A DNA stretch of 64,000 nt from Oleispirillum naphthae (GCA_027864655.1 JAQAZG010000007.1:1-64000), one strand, 5' to 3'. Positions 35,938 to 44,738 are shown, counted from the stretch's first letter. The notes: generated by a model not told the origin, from the letters alone. Numbers and translations are program-made.

Positions 35938-35977
35938 GGCCCTCCGCCCCGACCGTTCCGGCGAATTAGGAATTCCG

Positions 35978-36781
35978 ATGGCTGCGCTGTCTCCGCTTCT
36001 CAACGTCATGGTCTCCGCGTCGCGCAAGGCGGCGCGCGGTCTCGTCCGCGATTTCGGCGAGGTCGAAAACCTGCAAGTGTCGGTGAAGGGGCCGAGCGAC
36101 TTCGTCTCCGCCGCCGATCAGAAGGCGGAGCGCATTCTGCAGCAGGAGCTCGCCAAGGCGCGGCCGCGCTTCGGCTTCCTGATGGAGGAAGGCGGCGAGA
36201 TTCCCGGCGAGGACACCGCGCACCGCTGGATCATCGACCCGCTCGACGGCACCACCAACTTCCTGCACGGCATCCCGCAGTTCGCCATCTCCATCGCCCT
36301 GCAACGCGACAACCAGATCGTCGCCGCAGTGGTGCACAACCCGGTCAGCGACGAGCTGTTCTATGCGGAGAAGGGCGCAGGCGCCTTCCTGCTCACGCCG
36401 TCGCGGGAAACCCGGCTGCGCGTTTCCGCCCGCGCGCAGATGGAGAACGCTCTGGTCGGTTGCGGCGTTCCGCACCGCGGCCGCGGCGACCATCCGCGCT
36501 TTTCCGGGCAGCTTACGCGGGTGATGGAGCACGTCTCCGGGGTGCGCCGCATGGGCGCCGCCGCGCTGGATCTCGCCTGGATAGCCGCCGGGCGGCTGGA
36601 CGCCTATTGGGAAGAAGGCCTCAAACCGTGGGACATCGCCGCGGGCATCCTGCTGGTGCAGGAAGCGGGCGGCGTGGTGATCGCCACCGACGGTTCGGCC
36701 GATCCGTTCGCGGCCTGCAACCCGCTCGCCACCAACCGCAAGCTGCAAGGGCCGATGCTGCGCCTGCTGCGCGGCGCGTAA
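35978..36781 (+). CDS. suhB: Inositol monophosphatase family protein
   Basis: A 267-aa Mg2+-dependent phosphatase of the SuhB type. The metal-site motifs are EEGGE in the first half, IDPLDGTTNFLHG, and the C-terminal EGLKPWDIAAG. TTAGGA precedes the ATG at 35978. SuhB proteins hydrolyse inositol-1-phosphate and in some bacteria also act in rRNA transcription complexes. It starts 40 bp after efp and is probably cotranscribed. Confidence 0.92.
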   Translation: MAALSPLLNVMVSASRKAARGLVRDFGEVENLQVSVKGPSDFVSAADQKAERILQQELAKARPRFGFLMEEGGEIPGEDTAHRWIIDPLDGTTNFLHGIPQFAISIALQRDNQIVAAVVHNPVSDELFYAEKGAGAFLLTPSRETRLRVSARAQMENALVGCGVPHRGRGDHPRFSGQLTRVMEHVSGVRRMGAAALDLAWIAAGRLDAYWEEGLKPWDIAAGILLVQEAGGVVIATDGSADPFAACNPLATNRKLQGPMLRLLRGA

Positions 36782-36916
36782 CCCTTCCGTCACACTCCGT
36801 AACCGGCGTTTCGTACGACGATCTCGGGCTTTACGAAAGCCTCGGGTATTGAGTATGGTAGGGCAGATCGCGCCGCGGCGTGGATGGCGCGCCGCGTAAC
36901 CGAGGGGGACGGCAAG

Positions 36917-38080
36917 GTGACGGCACGAACGATACGGCCTTGGGTGTGGTTCGCCGGGGCGGCGCTGGCAATCGCCCTTCCCCAAACCGCTTCGGCGCTG
37001 GTGATCGTCGGCGGCAGCGGCGGTCCGGACGTGGTGGTGGACTCCTCCGCAGTCGGCGAAGCCGACTCATCCGCCTTCTCCTTCTCCGAACTTTCCGCGC
37101 CGCCCGGCCCGCCGATCCCCGACATCGCCGGCACGCATCGCCGCATCATGCTCACCCCGCCCGGCCGGTCCGAGCGCGTCACCCTGGTGCCGCCGCGCGG
37201 CGTTGCCGCCGCTTTCGGCGCGCGCGCCCTTCTGGTGCCCGAAACCCTGAGCCAGAGCATCGTGCTGACCCCGCCGGAGGGCGCGCCGATCCGCCTGATC
37301 CGCCCCGGCAGCAAGAAGCTGGCGCTCGCCGCGCCCGACAAGCCGCGCGCCGCCAACCGCGCCGAGCCGGCCAAGAAGGCGCAGGTCGCCAAGCCCGCCG
37401 CGCCGGTGGAAGAACCGGCCAAGCCCGCGCTCACCCCTGCCCCGGCGGTCGAGAAGACTCCGGCCGAAAAACCCGCTCCGGCGCAACCGGCAGCCACTGC
37501 CGCGCCGCCCGCCGAGCCGATGCCGATCATCCCCGCCGCCCCGGCGGAAGAAACCAAGGCCGCCGCGCCCGCCGCGCCGACTGCGGAGCCCGCCCCGCCG
37601 CCCGCGCCGGTGGCGATGCCCGCGCCCGCCGCGCCGCAACCCCCGGCCGCGCCGCCCGCCGCCGCCGCCGCTCCGGCGCCGCTGCCGCCGCCCACCGTGG
37701 TGGCCGCCGCGCCCCCGGCCCCGGCCCCGATTCCCGCGCCGCCTGCGGCAAAGCCCGCGGCCACGCCGTCCGCGCCCACCATCGCCCTGCTGTTCGATGG
37801 CGGAGACGCCCGCCTCAACGAGGCGCACCGCGCCATGCTCAAGGACATCGTGACGCGCTTGAGCGAAGACCCGGACGACAGCGTGCAACTCCTCGCCTAC
37901 GCCCAGGCGGACAACCGCAGCAAGGCGCGGCGCCTGTCGCTCTCGCGCGCGCTTGCGGTGCGCTCCTACCTGCTGAGCCAGGACGTGCGCAACACCCGCA
38001 TCGAGGTGCGCGCCCTCGGCGACCAGGTGCCGGAGGGCAAGCCGGACCGCGTCGATGTCGTTCTGCAACGCCATCCCTGA
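36917..38080 (+). CDS. Exported Pro/Ala-rich protein with OmpA-like domain
   Basis: A 387-aa envelope protein. The GTG start at 36917 follows GAGGGGGA and gives a signal peptide ending QTASA. A long Pro/Ala/Lys/Glu linker (about 145-280) could span the periplasm. The last 95 residues form an OmpA/MotB-type peptidoglycan-binding domain (LLFDGGDARLNEAH, LSLSRALAVRSYLL, RIEVRALGDQVPEG), although the NR...VDVV end is short. It heads a three-gene set with a MotA-like and a MotB-like gene. Confidence 0.82.
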   Translation: MTARTIRPWVWFAGAALAIALPQTASALVIVGGSGGPDVVVDSSAVGEADSSAFSFSELSAPPGPPIPDIAGTHRRIMLTPPGRSERVTLVPPRGVAAAFGARALLVPETLSQSIVLTPPEGAPIRLIRPGSKKLALAAPDKPRAANRAEPAKKAQVAKPAAPVEEPAKPALTPAPAVEKTPAEKPAPAQPAATAAPPAEPMPIIPAAPAEETKAAAPAAPTAEPAPPPAPVAMPAPAAPQPPAAPPAAAAAPAPLPPPTVVAAAPPAPAPIPAPPAAKPAATPSAPTIALLFDGGDARLNEAHRAMLKDIVTRLSEDPDDSVQLLAYAQADNRSKARRLSLSRALAVRSYLLSQDVRNTRIEVRALGDQVPEGKPDRVDVVLQRHP

Positions 38081-38121
38081 CCGCTGACCTGCCGACCCGC
38101 GCCCTCTAGGGGATTCCCGTG

Positions 38122-39285
38122 ATGCAATCGCCTCGCCGCTATCTTCGCCGGATGATCCTCTTCCTTGCCGCGGTGGCCGCCGCCGTGGCGCTGACCTTCC
38201 CGGTGCTGCACCGCGCCTTCATGGTCAACCCGGCGCTCAACGGGCTGATCTGCGGCGTCGTCTTCGTCGGCGTCACCTTCGCCATCCGCCAGGTTCTGGC
38301 GCTCGCGCCGGAACTGCGCTGGGCCGAATCCTTCCACCGGCAGAAGCCCGGCGCGGAGAGCCTGCCGGAGCCGCACCTCCTCGCCCCCGCGGCGCGGATG
38401 TTCGCCGACCGGCCGGAAGGCAAGCGCTTCTCCCTCTCGGCCCTGGCGACCCGCTCGGTCCTCGACAGCCTCTCCGACCGCCTGGAGGAGAGCCGCGACA
38501 TCTCGCGCTACTTCACCGGGCTCACCATCTTCCTCGGCCTGCTCGGCACCTTCTGGGGACTGATGGAGACGGTGGCCACCATCGGCAACGTGATCTCCAA
38601 CCTTCAGATCTCCGGCGGCGACATCACCCGCGTCTTCGCCGATCTGAAGCACGGACTGGAAGCGCCGCTCGCGGGCATGGGCACGGCGTTCTCCTCGTCG
38701 CTGCTCGGCCTCTCCGGCTCGCTGGTGATCGGCTTCCTCGACCTTCAGCTCGGCCAGGCGCAGAACTCCTTCTTCAACCAGATCGAGGACTGGCTCGCCG
38801 GGGTGACCCGGATGTCCTCCGGCGCCGGGCCGGTGGGCGACGGCGACGGCTCGGTGCCCGCCTACATCGGCGCGCTGCTGGAGCAGACCGCCGAAAGCCT
38901 CACCGAATTGCAGCGCCTGACCAGCCGTGGCGACGAAAGCTCGCTCGCGACGATGCGCGAAATCCGCGAACTGGCGCAGCGCCTCGACCTGCTGACCGAA
39001 CACATGCACACCCAGCAGCAGGTGATGCTGAAACTCGCGGAGAACCAGTCCTCCCTGCTCGCCGGAGTGCACGCGCTCGCCAAGGCCGACAGCGGGCTGG
39101 ACGCCGACACCCGCAGCGCGCTCAAGGCGCTGCCGCGCGCCATCGAGAACGGCCTCGCCGCGGTGCTCGACGAAATGACGCGCGGACGCTCCGAGATGTC
39201 CCGCGACATGCGCGGCGAGATCAAGGTGCTCGCCCGCACCATCGCCGCTGTCGCCGACGACGCCAAGCGCGGGCGCGGGTCATGA
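38122..39285 (+). CDS. MotA/TolQ/ExbB-family proton channel protein
   Basis: A 387-aa inner-membrane protein. Two N-terminal membrane helices (about 10-30 and 38-58) come first. A channel domain follows with YFTGLTIFLGLLGTFWGL and the second conserved helix GMGTAFSSSLLGLSGSLVIG. The C-terminal third is a long coiled coil. It overlaps the next gene as ATGA. This type accompanies OmpA-domain proteins in alphaproteobacteria and is distinct from flagellar MotA. A GTG immediately upstream is an alternative start. Confidence 0.85.
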   Translation: MQSPRRYLRRMILFLAAVAAAVALTFPVLHRAFMVNPALNGLICGVVFVGVTFAIRQVLALAPELRWAESFHRQKPGAESLPEPHLLAPAARMFADRPEGKRFSLSALATRSVLDSLSDRLEESRDISRYFTGLTIFLGLLGTFWGLMETVATIGNVISNLQISGGDITRVFADLKHGLEAPLAGMGTAFSSSLLGLSGSLVIGFLDLQLGQAQNSFFNQIEDWLAGVTRMSSGAGPVGDGDGSVPAYIGALLEQTAESLTELQRLTSRGDESSLATMREIRELAQRLDLLTEHMHTQQQVMLKLAENQSSLLAGVHALAKADSGLDADTRSALKALPRAIENGLAAVLDEMTRGRSEMSRDMRGEIKVLARTIAAVADDAKRGRGS

Positions 39286-40355
39286 GCGTGCGCCGGGCCC
39301 GCCGGGCGCCGCCCGACATCTGGCCGGGCTTCGTGGACGCCCTTTCGACGCTTCTGATCGTCATCCTCTTCCTCCTGATGATCTTCGTTCTGGCGCAGTT
39401 CTTCCTCGGCCAGGCGCTGTCGGGGCGCGACGCCGCGCTCGACCGCCTGCAACGGCAGGTCGGCGAACTGGCCGAGTTGCTTTCCATCGAGCGCAAGTCC
39501 AACGCCGAGATGCGCCTCAACCTCACCCAGCTCTCCACCGAACTCGCCAACGCCAACGCCAAGGCGGAAAGCCTGGTGGTGGCCGGCGAGGAAACCCAGC
39601 GCCTTTCCGCCGACGTCGCCGCCCTGCAGGCGCTGAAGGAGGAACTGGAGGCGCGGATCAAAGAGATGGACGCGGCGCTCGGCGAAAAGGACGGCGCGCT
39701 CGCTGCGGAGCGCCGCCTGAGCGAAGAGGCGCGCGCCCAGACCGCGCTGTTGAACCAGCAGCTCGCCGCGCTGAAAACCGAGATGGCGCGGCTCAACGCG
39801 GCGCTCGACGCCTCGGAGAAGCTCGCCGAAGAGCAGAAGATCCAGATCGCCAACCTCGGGGCGCGGCTCAACCAGGCGCTCGCCAGCAAGGTGGCGGAGC
39901 TTGCGCGCTACCGTTCGGAATTCTTCGGCCGCCTGCGCGCCATTCTCGGCTCCCGCGCCGACGTGCGCATCCAGGGCGACCGCTTCGTCTTCCAGTCCGA
40001 AGTGCTGTTCGCCCAGGGTTCCGCCGATCTCGGCGACGACGGCAAGCGTCAGCTTGCGGGCCTCGCCACCACCCTGATCGAACTTTCCAGAGAAATCCCC
40101 AAGGACATCGACTGGATCCTCCGCGTCGATGGCCATACCGACAAGGTGCCGATCGCCACCGCGCAGTTCCGCTCCAACTGGGAGCTTTCGACCGCGCGTG
40201 CGATCTCGGTGGTGCGCTTCCTGATCGATGCGGGCCTTCCCGCCAACCGCCTGGTCGCCGCGGGTTTCGGCGAATACCAGCCGATCGATCCCGGCGGCTC
40301 CGAGGCGGCTCTCCGGCGCAACCGGCGCATCGAATTCAAGCTGACGCAACGATAG
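39282..40355 (+). CDS. MotB-like protein, TM plus OmpA peptidoglycan-binding domain
   Basis: A 357-aa partner of the channel. One N-terminal membrane helix contains the likely proton-carrying Asp19 (GFVDALSTLLIVILF). A long coiled coil follows (about 50-215). The C-terminal OmpA domain includes LFAQGSADL, RVDGHTDKVP and RNRRIEFKL. The complex probably couples proton flow to cell-wall-anchored work. Flagellar genes are absent here, so a stator role is not supported. Confidence 0.87.
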   Translation: MSVRRARRAPPDIWPGFVDALSTLLIVILFLLMIFVLAQFFLGQALSGRDAALDRLQRQVGELAELLSIERKSNAEMRLNLTQLSTELANANAKAESLVVAGEETQRLSADVAALQALKEELEARIKEMDAALGEKDGALAAERRLSEEARAQTALLNQQLAALKTEMARLNAALDASEKLAEEQKIQIANLGARLNQALASKVAELARYRSEFFGRLRAILGSRADVRIQGDRFVFQSEVLFAQGSADLGDDGKRQLAGLATTLIELSREIPKDIDWILRVDGHTDKVPIATAQFRSNWELSTARAISVVRFLIDAGLPANRLVAAGFGEYQPIDPGGSEAALRRNRRIEFKLTQR

Positions 40356-40416
40356 GTCTGGACACCCCGTCCGCTTTCTGGTACGGACTACGCCCTCATT
40401 CGGGAGCACGAAGACG

Positions 40417-40641
40417 ATGAAAAAAGACATTCACCCGGCGTACCAGGACCTCAAGGTCATCATGACGGACGGGACCGAGTTCATGACCCGCTCCACCAAG
40501 GGCGGCCCCGACGCGGTGATGCGTCTGGACATCGACTCCAAGTCCCACCCGGCGTGGACCGGCGTCCATCGCCTGAACGAAAGCGGCGGTCAGCTCGCCA
40601 AGTTCAAGAAGCGGTTCGCGGGCTTCGGTCTGAAGTCCTGA
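40417..40641 (+). CDS. rpmE: 50S ribosomal protein L31
   Basis: A 74-aa ribosomal protein (MKKDIHPAYQDLKVIMTDGT). No cysteines are present, so it is the zinc-independent (C-) form that replaces zinc-bearing L31 in many bacteria. It is monocistronic between the envelope operon and the cyclase, with a strong terminator after it. Confidence 0.95.
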   Translation: MKKDIHPAYQDLKVIMTDGTEFMTRSTKGGPDAVMRLDIDSKSHPAWTGVHRLNESGGQLAKFKKRFAGFGLKS

Positions 40642-40667
40642 TCCGTTTCGTGACCGCATTTTGAAAA

Positions 40668-40700
40668 CGATGCCGCCCCCCGCGGGCGGCATCGTTTTTT
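40668..40700 (+). terminator. Terminator of rpmE
   Basis: A 10-bp stem (CGATGCCGCC / GGCGGCATCG) is followed by six T residues. Confidence 0.92.
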
Positions 40701-40810
40701 CTTGTCCCGGCGGACGGATTGTGAGGAACTGTCTTTAACCGTTTCGAGCGGGGCATCGTGTCGCGTGCGAAAGTCCCGCCCGGGTGTCGGGCGATGCGGA
40801 CCAGCGGACG

Positions 40811-42727
40811 ATGAGCGGCGCCAGCAAGATCACCACCTACGAGCTCTATACCCTGGAATCCTCCGGCTGGATTCTGCATGGCCGCTACACCAGCGCCGAG
40901 CTGGACGACGCGATGGACGACGCCAAGGCCATCGAGAAGAACCTCAGCCACGCCACCAAGCTGATCCGCGAGATCTATTACCCCGAGAGCAACCAGACCG
41001 ACGAAGCGGTGGTGCGCATCAGCCCCAACCTCGCCGCCTACAAGCGCCGCCTGGCGCAGGCGCGCGGGCCGCGGACGGGCGGCGGCGGCGGGGCCGACAT
41101 CCCCTTCGCCTGGACCGCCGATGCCGAAGAGGAAGCGGGAACCGCCAAGACCGTCGCCCGCATCACCATGATGGTGATCAGCGCGCTGCTCATCGCCGCG
41201 GGGGTCACCGGGGTGCTCTCCCTGCTGCTGCGCGCGCCGATGGTGGCGGCGCACCTCTCCCCCTCGACGCCGCCGCGCATCCTCTTCGGCGCCTTCATCG
41301 TGGTCTTCCTGCTCTCCGCGCTGCCCCTGGTCAGCCGCTACATCCCGGCGCTCACCGCGACCGCGGCCAAGGCCAAGGCCACCGGCAAGGCGAGCAAGCC
41401 CGCCTTCCTCGAGATGCCGGGCGGCGCGGCCGGAACGCCGGCCTCCGGCCCGGCGCTGTTTCAGAACGACCCGGGCCTGATGACGCAGCCGGCCAAGCCG
41501 GAAAAGAAGCCGGAGCCCGAGAAGACGCCGAAACCGGAACCGGAAAAGAAGCCGGAGCCGGAGAAGAAGCCGGAAAAGGAGGAGAAGAAACCGGAGAAGG
41601 AAGCGGAACCGCAGCCGGAAGCGGAGGAAGACGACGCGCAGGATGTGGAGGAGACCGCCCGCATCGAGCGCCAGAGGATGACGATGATGCGCTTCCTCAC
41701 CGGCGCGATCACCGCGCTCAAGGACGCCTGCCCGCACCTCGACGCCTACAACAAGTTCGGCCTCAACCTGATCATGGCCGGGGTATGCTCCGCGCTCGGC
41801 CGCCGCGACAACCTCACCCCGGCGCAGGTGACGGCGATGATCCGCGAGGCGGTGTGCATGCTGGGCACCAAGCCGTCGCTCGCCAACGCCTTCTGCCGCA
41901 AGCTCGATGCCCACGTCGCCGACCCGCGCTACGCCATGATGTACCAGCACGGCGAGGCGGCGCTCGACGACTACCTCGACGGCAAGGGCGCGCCCTTCGA
42001 CGATCTGCGCGAGGCGATGGCGGCGTGGAACCGCCCGGCGGACCGCATCTCCGGCACCAACATCCTCACCATCCTGTTCACCGACATGGTGGGCTCCACG
42101 CAGCTGACGCAGCACCGCGGCGACACCGCGGCGCAGGACTACGTGCGGGCGCACAACGTCATCGTGCGCGCCGCTCTCGCCGCCTATCAGGGGCTGGAGG
42201 TGAAGCACACCGGCGACGGCATCATGGCCTCGTTCGGCGCGCCGTCTCTGGCGATCGAATGCGCCGCGGCGATCCAGAAGGCGGTGCGCGCCTACAACGC
42301 GGACCACCCGGAGCAGACCTTCCTTTTGCGCATCGGCATCAACGCCGGCGAGCCGATCGTCGAGGACGACGATCTGTTCGGCGCTGCGGTGCAGCTCGCG
42401 GCGCGCATCTGCTCCGAGGCGGAGCCCGACCACGTGCTGATCTCCAACGTGGTGCGCGAACTGGTGGTTGGAAAGACCTATCCGATGCAGCGGCTGGAGC
42501 CGCGGCTCCTGCGCGGCGTGCAGGACCCGCAGACGCTGTTCGACGTCGCCTGGGCCTCCATGCCCGACCCGGAAGCCGCCCCGGCGGAAATGCCGGAAAT
42601 GCCGGAAACGCCGGAAGCGCCGCCCGAGCAGGCGGCGGAAGCGCCGGAAGCGCCGCAAGCCCCCGCCGCAGAGGCCGCGCCCGCAGAACCCGCGCCGCCG
42701 GAAGAGTCCCCCCGCGCCGGGGCTTGA
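40811..42727 (+). CDS. Membrane class III adenylate/guanylate cyclase
   Basis: A 638-aa signalling enzyme. An N-terminal cytoplasmic region comes first, then two membrane helices (about 115-140 and 155-178). A highly charged Pro-Glu-Lys repeat linker (about 228-275) and a helical region (about 285-405) follow. The class III catalytic domain begins near 415 with ILFTDMVGSTQL and contains HTGDGIMASF and LRIGINAGEP. The metal-binding Asp residues are present. The C-terminal tail is acidic and Pro/Ala-rich. An upstream GTG at 40784 is an alternative start. The cyclic product (cAMP or cGMP) cannot be stated from this reading. Confidence 0.88.
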   Translation: MSGASKITTYELYTLESSGWILHGRYTSAELDDAMDDAKAIEKNLSHATKLIREIYYPESNQTDEAVVRISPNLAAYKRRLAQARGPRTGGGGGADIPFAWTADAEEEAGTAKTVARITMMVISALLIAAGVTGVLSLLLRAPMVAAHLSPSTPPRILFGAFIVVFLLSALPLVSRYIPALTATAAKAKATGKASKPAFLEMPGGAAGTPASGPALFQNDPGLMTQPAKPEKKPEPEKTPKPEPEKKPEPEKKPEKEEKKPEKEAEPQPEAEEDDAQDVEETARIERQRMTMMRFLTGAITALKDACPHLDAYNKFGLNLIMAGVCSALGRRDNLTPAQVTAMIREAVCMLGTKPSLANAFCRKLDAHVADPRYAMMYQHGEAALDDYLDGKGAPFDDLREAMAAWNRPADRISGTNILTILFTDMVGSTQLTQHRGDTAAQDYVRAHNVIVRAALAAYQGLEVKHTGDGIMASFGAPSLAIECAAAIQKAVRAYNADHPEQTFLLRIGINAGEPIVEDDDLFGAAVQLAARICSEAEPDHVLISNVVRELVVGKTYPMQRLEPRLLRGVQDPQTLFDVAWASMPDPEAAPAEMPEMPETPEAPPEQAAEAPEAPQAPAAEAAPAEPAPPEESPRAGA

Positions 42728-42752
42728 CAGGCAAAAACCCCCCAACCCATAT
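42723..42752 (+). promoter_or_regulatory. Heat-shock (sigma-32-type) promoter of hsp20
   Basis: CTTGACA (42723-42729), a 16-bp spacer and CCCATAT (42746-42752) match the sigma-32 consensus (CTTGAAA / CCCATNT). The -35 overlaps the stop codon of the cyclase gene. A sigma-70 reading (TTGACA, TATCAT) has a poor 20-bp spacer. Confidence 0.7.
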
Positions 42753-42825
42753 CATCCCTGCCGGCCGCCGATAAACGGGACCGGCGCTGCCGCGGGTGGC
42801 CCACGGGCGCCCGCACCATTCTGGA

Positions 42826-42842
42826 ATCGCTCAATGGAGGAT
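42826..42842 (+). promoter_or_regulatory. ROSE-like RNA thermometer hairpin
   Basis: The leader ends in ATCGCTCAATGGAGGAT. AUC pairs with GAU and CUC with GAG around an AAUG loop, leaving G42829 bulged and masking the GGAGGA box. This is the fold of the last ROSE hairpin in alphaproteobacterial small heat-shock mRNAs, in which a conserved G opposite the ribosome-binding site makes the helix melt on warming. Confidence 0.65.
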
Positions 42843-42846
42843 TGCC

Positions 42847-43320
42847 ATGCGCACCTACGACCTTTCCCCCCTGCATCGTTTCACCGTCGGGTTCGATAAC
42901 GTCAGCCGCCTGATGGATGCCGTCAGCCGCCTCGACGAAGGCGCGATGTCGTACCCGCCCTACAACATCGAACGCTTCGGCGAGGACCGCTACCGCATCT
43001 CCATGGCGGTGGCCGGTTTCTCCGAGGACGACCTCGACATCACGGCGAAGGACAACTCGCTCACGGTGACCGGCCGCAAGGCGGAGGAAACCGGCGAGGC
43101 CGACGGCGGAACCACCTTCCTGCACCGGGGCATCGCCGCGCGCGCCTTCGAGCGCCGCTTCGAGCTTGCCGCCCACATCAAGGTGACGGGCGCAAGCCTG
43201 GAGAACGGCCTTCTGCACATCGACCTGGAGCGCGAGGTGCCGGAAGAGCTGAAGCCGCGCAAGATCGCGATTTCCGCCGAAGGCGGCAAGACCGCGATCG
43301 GCGGCCCCAAGGCCGCCTGA
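42847..43320 (+). CDS. hsp20: Small heat-shock protein, Hsp20/IbpA family
   Basis: A 157-aa ATP-independent chaperone. The alpha-crystallin domain (about 35-130) shows YNIERFGEDRYRISMAVAGF, the LTVTGRK beta strand, HRGIAARAFERRFEL and the GLLHIDLEREVPE block. The start MRTYDLSPLHRFTVGFD is typical of alphaproteobacterial IbpA. A heat-shock promoter and a ROSE-like hairpin precede it, so dual control by sigma factor and RNA melting is likely. Confidence 0.95.
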   Translation: MRTYDLSPLHRFTVGFDNVSRLMDAVSRLDEGAMSYPPYNIERFGEDRYRISMAVAGFSEDDLDITAKDNSLTVTGRKAEETGEADGGTTFLHRGIAARAFERRFELAAHIKVTGASLENGLLHIDLEREVPEELKPRKIAISAEGGKTAIGGPKAA

Positions 43321-43373
43321 GGCCCCGGCACCGCCGGAAAACCGGGGAGGCGCGGCCGCGAGGCTGCGCCTTT

Positions 43374-43769
43374 CTATCGCCCGAGGAGACCGGTCCCGTA
43401 GGAATTGTCGATGGCACAGAGCCAGTCTCCCTCCGGGGTCTTGCGGAATACGTAGGTGGCCCGCCGCAGGATGGACACCGCCTGCCCTTCCGCACCCTCG
43501 GTATCGAGCACGGTCTCCGCGAGGACGAGCGCGGTATCGCCGCCTTCCACCACTTCCATCTGCCGCTGCGACACCGTGAGACAATGGCCGAAATGCTGCG
43601 AAATGCCGATGAACGCCTTGAGAATCTGCGCCTTGCCCGTGGCGACGAGGCTCGGCGCCACGACCAGGGCCGCGTCGTCGGCATAAAAGTCCATCAAACC
43701 GTCGAAGTCCTCGGCGGAGATGGCGCGGTCCGCAGCGGCGATGACGTCGCATAAGGGGTGGGATGACAT
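43374..43769 (-). CDS. SnoaL/NTF2-like protein
   Basis: A 131-aa small-domain protein of the ketosteroid-isomerase-like superfamily. The N-terminal helices (VIAAADRAISAEDFDGLMDFYADDAAL) and the C-terminal strand (DWLCAIDNSYGTG) fit the cone-shaped fold. The ligand or reaction is unknown; many relatives are not enzymes. It lies downstream of a terminator-like hairpin on the same strand. Confidence 0.78.
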   Translation of the reverse strand: MSSHPLCDVIAAADRAISAEDFDGLMDFYADDAALVVAPSLVATGKAQILKAFIGISQHFGHCLTVSQRQMEVVEGGDTALVLAETVLDTEGAEGQAVSILRRATYVFRKTPEGDWLCAIDNSYGTGLLGR

Positions 43770-43804
43770 GCTCGGTCTCCTCTGCGCCGGGAGACGGGTG
43801 ACGA

Positions 43805-43828
43805 AAAAACCCGCCTCGCGGCGGGTTG
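43805..43828 (-). terminator. Leftward terminator / attenuator
   Basis: On the minus strand CCCGCC, a 4-nt loop and GGCGGG are followed by a T run. It lies between the short leader-like frame (43857-43919) and the SnoaL gene, so it either ends the thioesterase transcript or attenuates the next gene. Confidence 0.85.
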
Positions 43829-43856
43829 TCGTGTCGTATGGAAAAACGGACGCGCC

Positions 43857-43919
43857 TTACCCCACCGCCTCATGGCCGGAGATAATGAGCGACGATACGA
43901 TGGCGAGAACGCGTTCCAT
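43857..43919 (-). CDS. Possible 20-aa leader peptide
   Basis: A short frame encodes MERVLAIVSSLIISGHEAVG. Eight of 20 residues are Val, Ile or Leu, and a terminator hairpin lies 29 bp downstream. This resembles branched-chain attenuator leaders, but no ilv gene follows and the ribosome-binding site is weak. It may be coincidence. Confidence 0.3.
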   Translation of the reverse strand: MERVLAIVSSLIISGHEAVG

Positions 43920-43986
43920 GCGGAGAGAATGCCACGGGCGGCGGCTCCGCGCCAGTCTCCGGAGCCCCTCGCCTGTCGCAACCCTG

Positions 43987-44538
43987 TCATGCGCCGGACA
44001 TCGTCCAGGCGCTGGGGTTCACATACCGCGTGAAGACGTCGCGCGACTGTTGCGGCATCGGCGCCGTACGCAGGGTCTGGCGGTCGATGAACACATGCAC
44101 CCAATAGCCAACCGCCGACGGCGCTTCCTCCTCCTTGCGGAACAGGGCGAAGCCGAAGCGCGCGCTGGAGCCGCCCAGGCGCTCCACCCGCATGCCGCAG
44201 TCCACTGTGTGCAGCGGGTAGTTGAGCGGCTTGAGGAAGCGGCACATGTTTTCCGCGGCGAAGGCGGTCACCGTGCTCGATGGCGGGAACACGTCGTGGG
44301 CACGGAAGAAGTCCACCACCGCGATCTCGAAAAAGCGCATGAACTGCACGTTGTTGACGTGCCCCATCATGTCGAAGTCCGACCAGCGCAACGGAATCAC
44401 CGTGTGGAAACCGTAATCCGCGCGCCGCTCTCCGGCGGCGGAAAACGGCGAGGCCGCGGCGTTCCATCCGTCGCCGCCTGCGGGCGCGGAGCTTCCGGCG
44501 GCAAGCGGCACGCCGCGCTCGGCGGGGTCCTTGCTCAT
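43987..44538 (-). CDS. Acyl-CoA thioesterase-like (hotdog fold)
   Basis: A 183-aa protein of the 4HBT/FatB-like hotdog family. The catalytic-region pattern is LRWSDFDMMGHVNNVQFMRFFE, with Asp and His/Asn in the expected order. The N-terminal 45 residues are low complexity. The ATG at 44538 overlaps the upstream DUF1192 stop (ATGA). The acyl substrate is not predictable. Confidence 0.85.
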   Translation of the reverse strand: MSKDPAERGVPLAAGSSAPAGGDGWNAAASPFSAAGERRADYGFHTVIPLRWSDFDMMGHVNNVQFMRFFEIAVVDFFRAHDVFPPSSTVTAFAAENMCRFLKPLNYPLHTVDCGMRVERLGGSSARFGFALFRKEEEAPSAVGYWVHVFIDRQTLRTAPMPQQSRDVFTRYVNPSAWTMSGA

Positions 44539-44738
44539 ACGCTCCCCCCTTCCCGCTTGAAGGAAAACAGCGCATCGGCGCCGGAGCGCACGCTCTTCTT
44601 CGCCGCGATCGCCGCGCGGGCGCGCGCGATCTCGCTTTCGAAGGTGGCGATCCACCGCTCCAATTCCTCTACCGACAGCGCCGCCAACTCTGCGGGCATT
44701 CCGGTTTCAAGCCGGGGCTTGTCATCCTCGTCGTCCAT
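44535..44738 (-). CDS. DUF1192 family protein
   Basis: A 67-aa acidic then helical protein with the ALSVEELERWIATFESEIAR heptad pattern of DUF1192, a small alphaproteobacterial family of unknown function. It is divergent from the quinone oxidoreductase gene, and the neighbouring trcR gene is a known companion in this lineage. Confidence 0.85.
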   Translation of the reverse strand: MDDEDDKPRLETGMPAELAALSVEELERWIATFESEIARARAAIAAKKSVRSGADALFSFKREGGSV

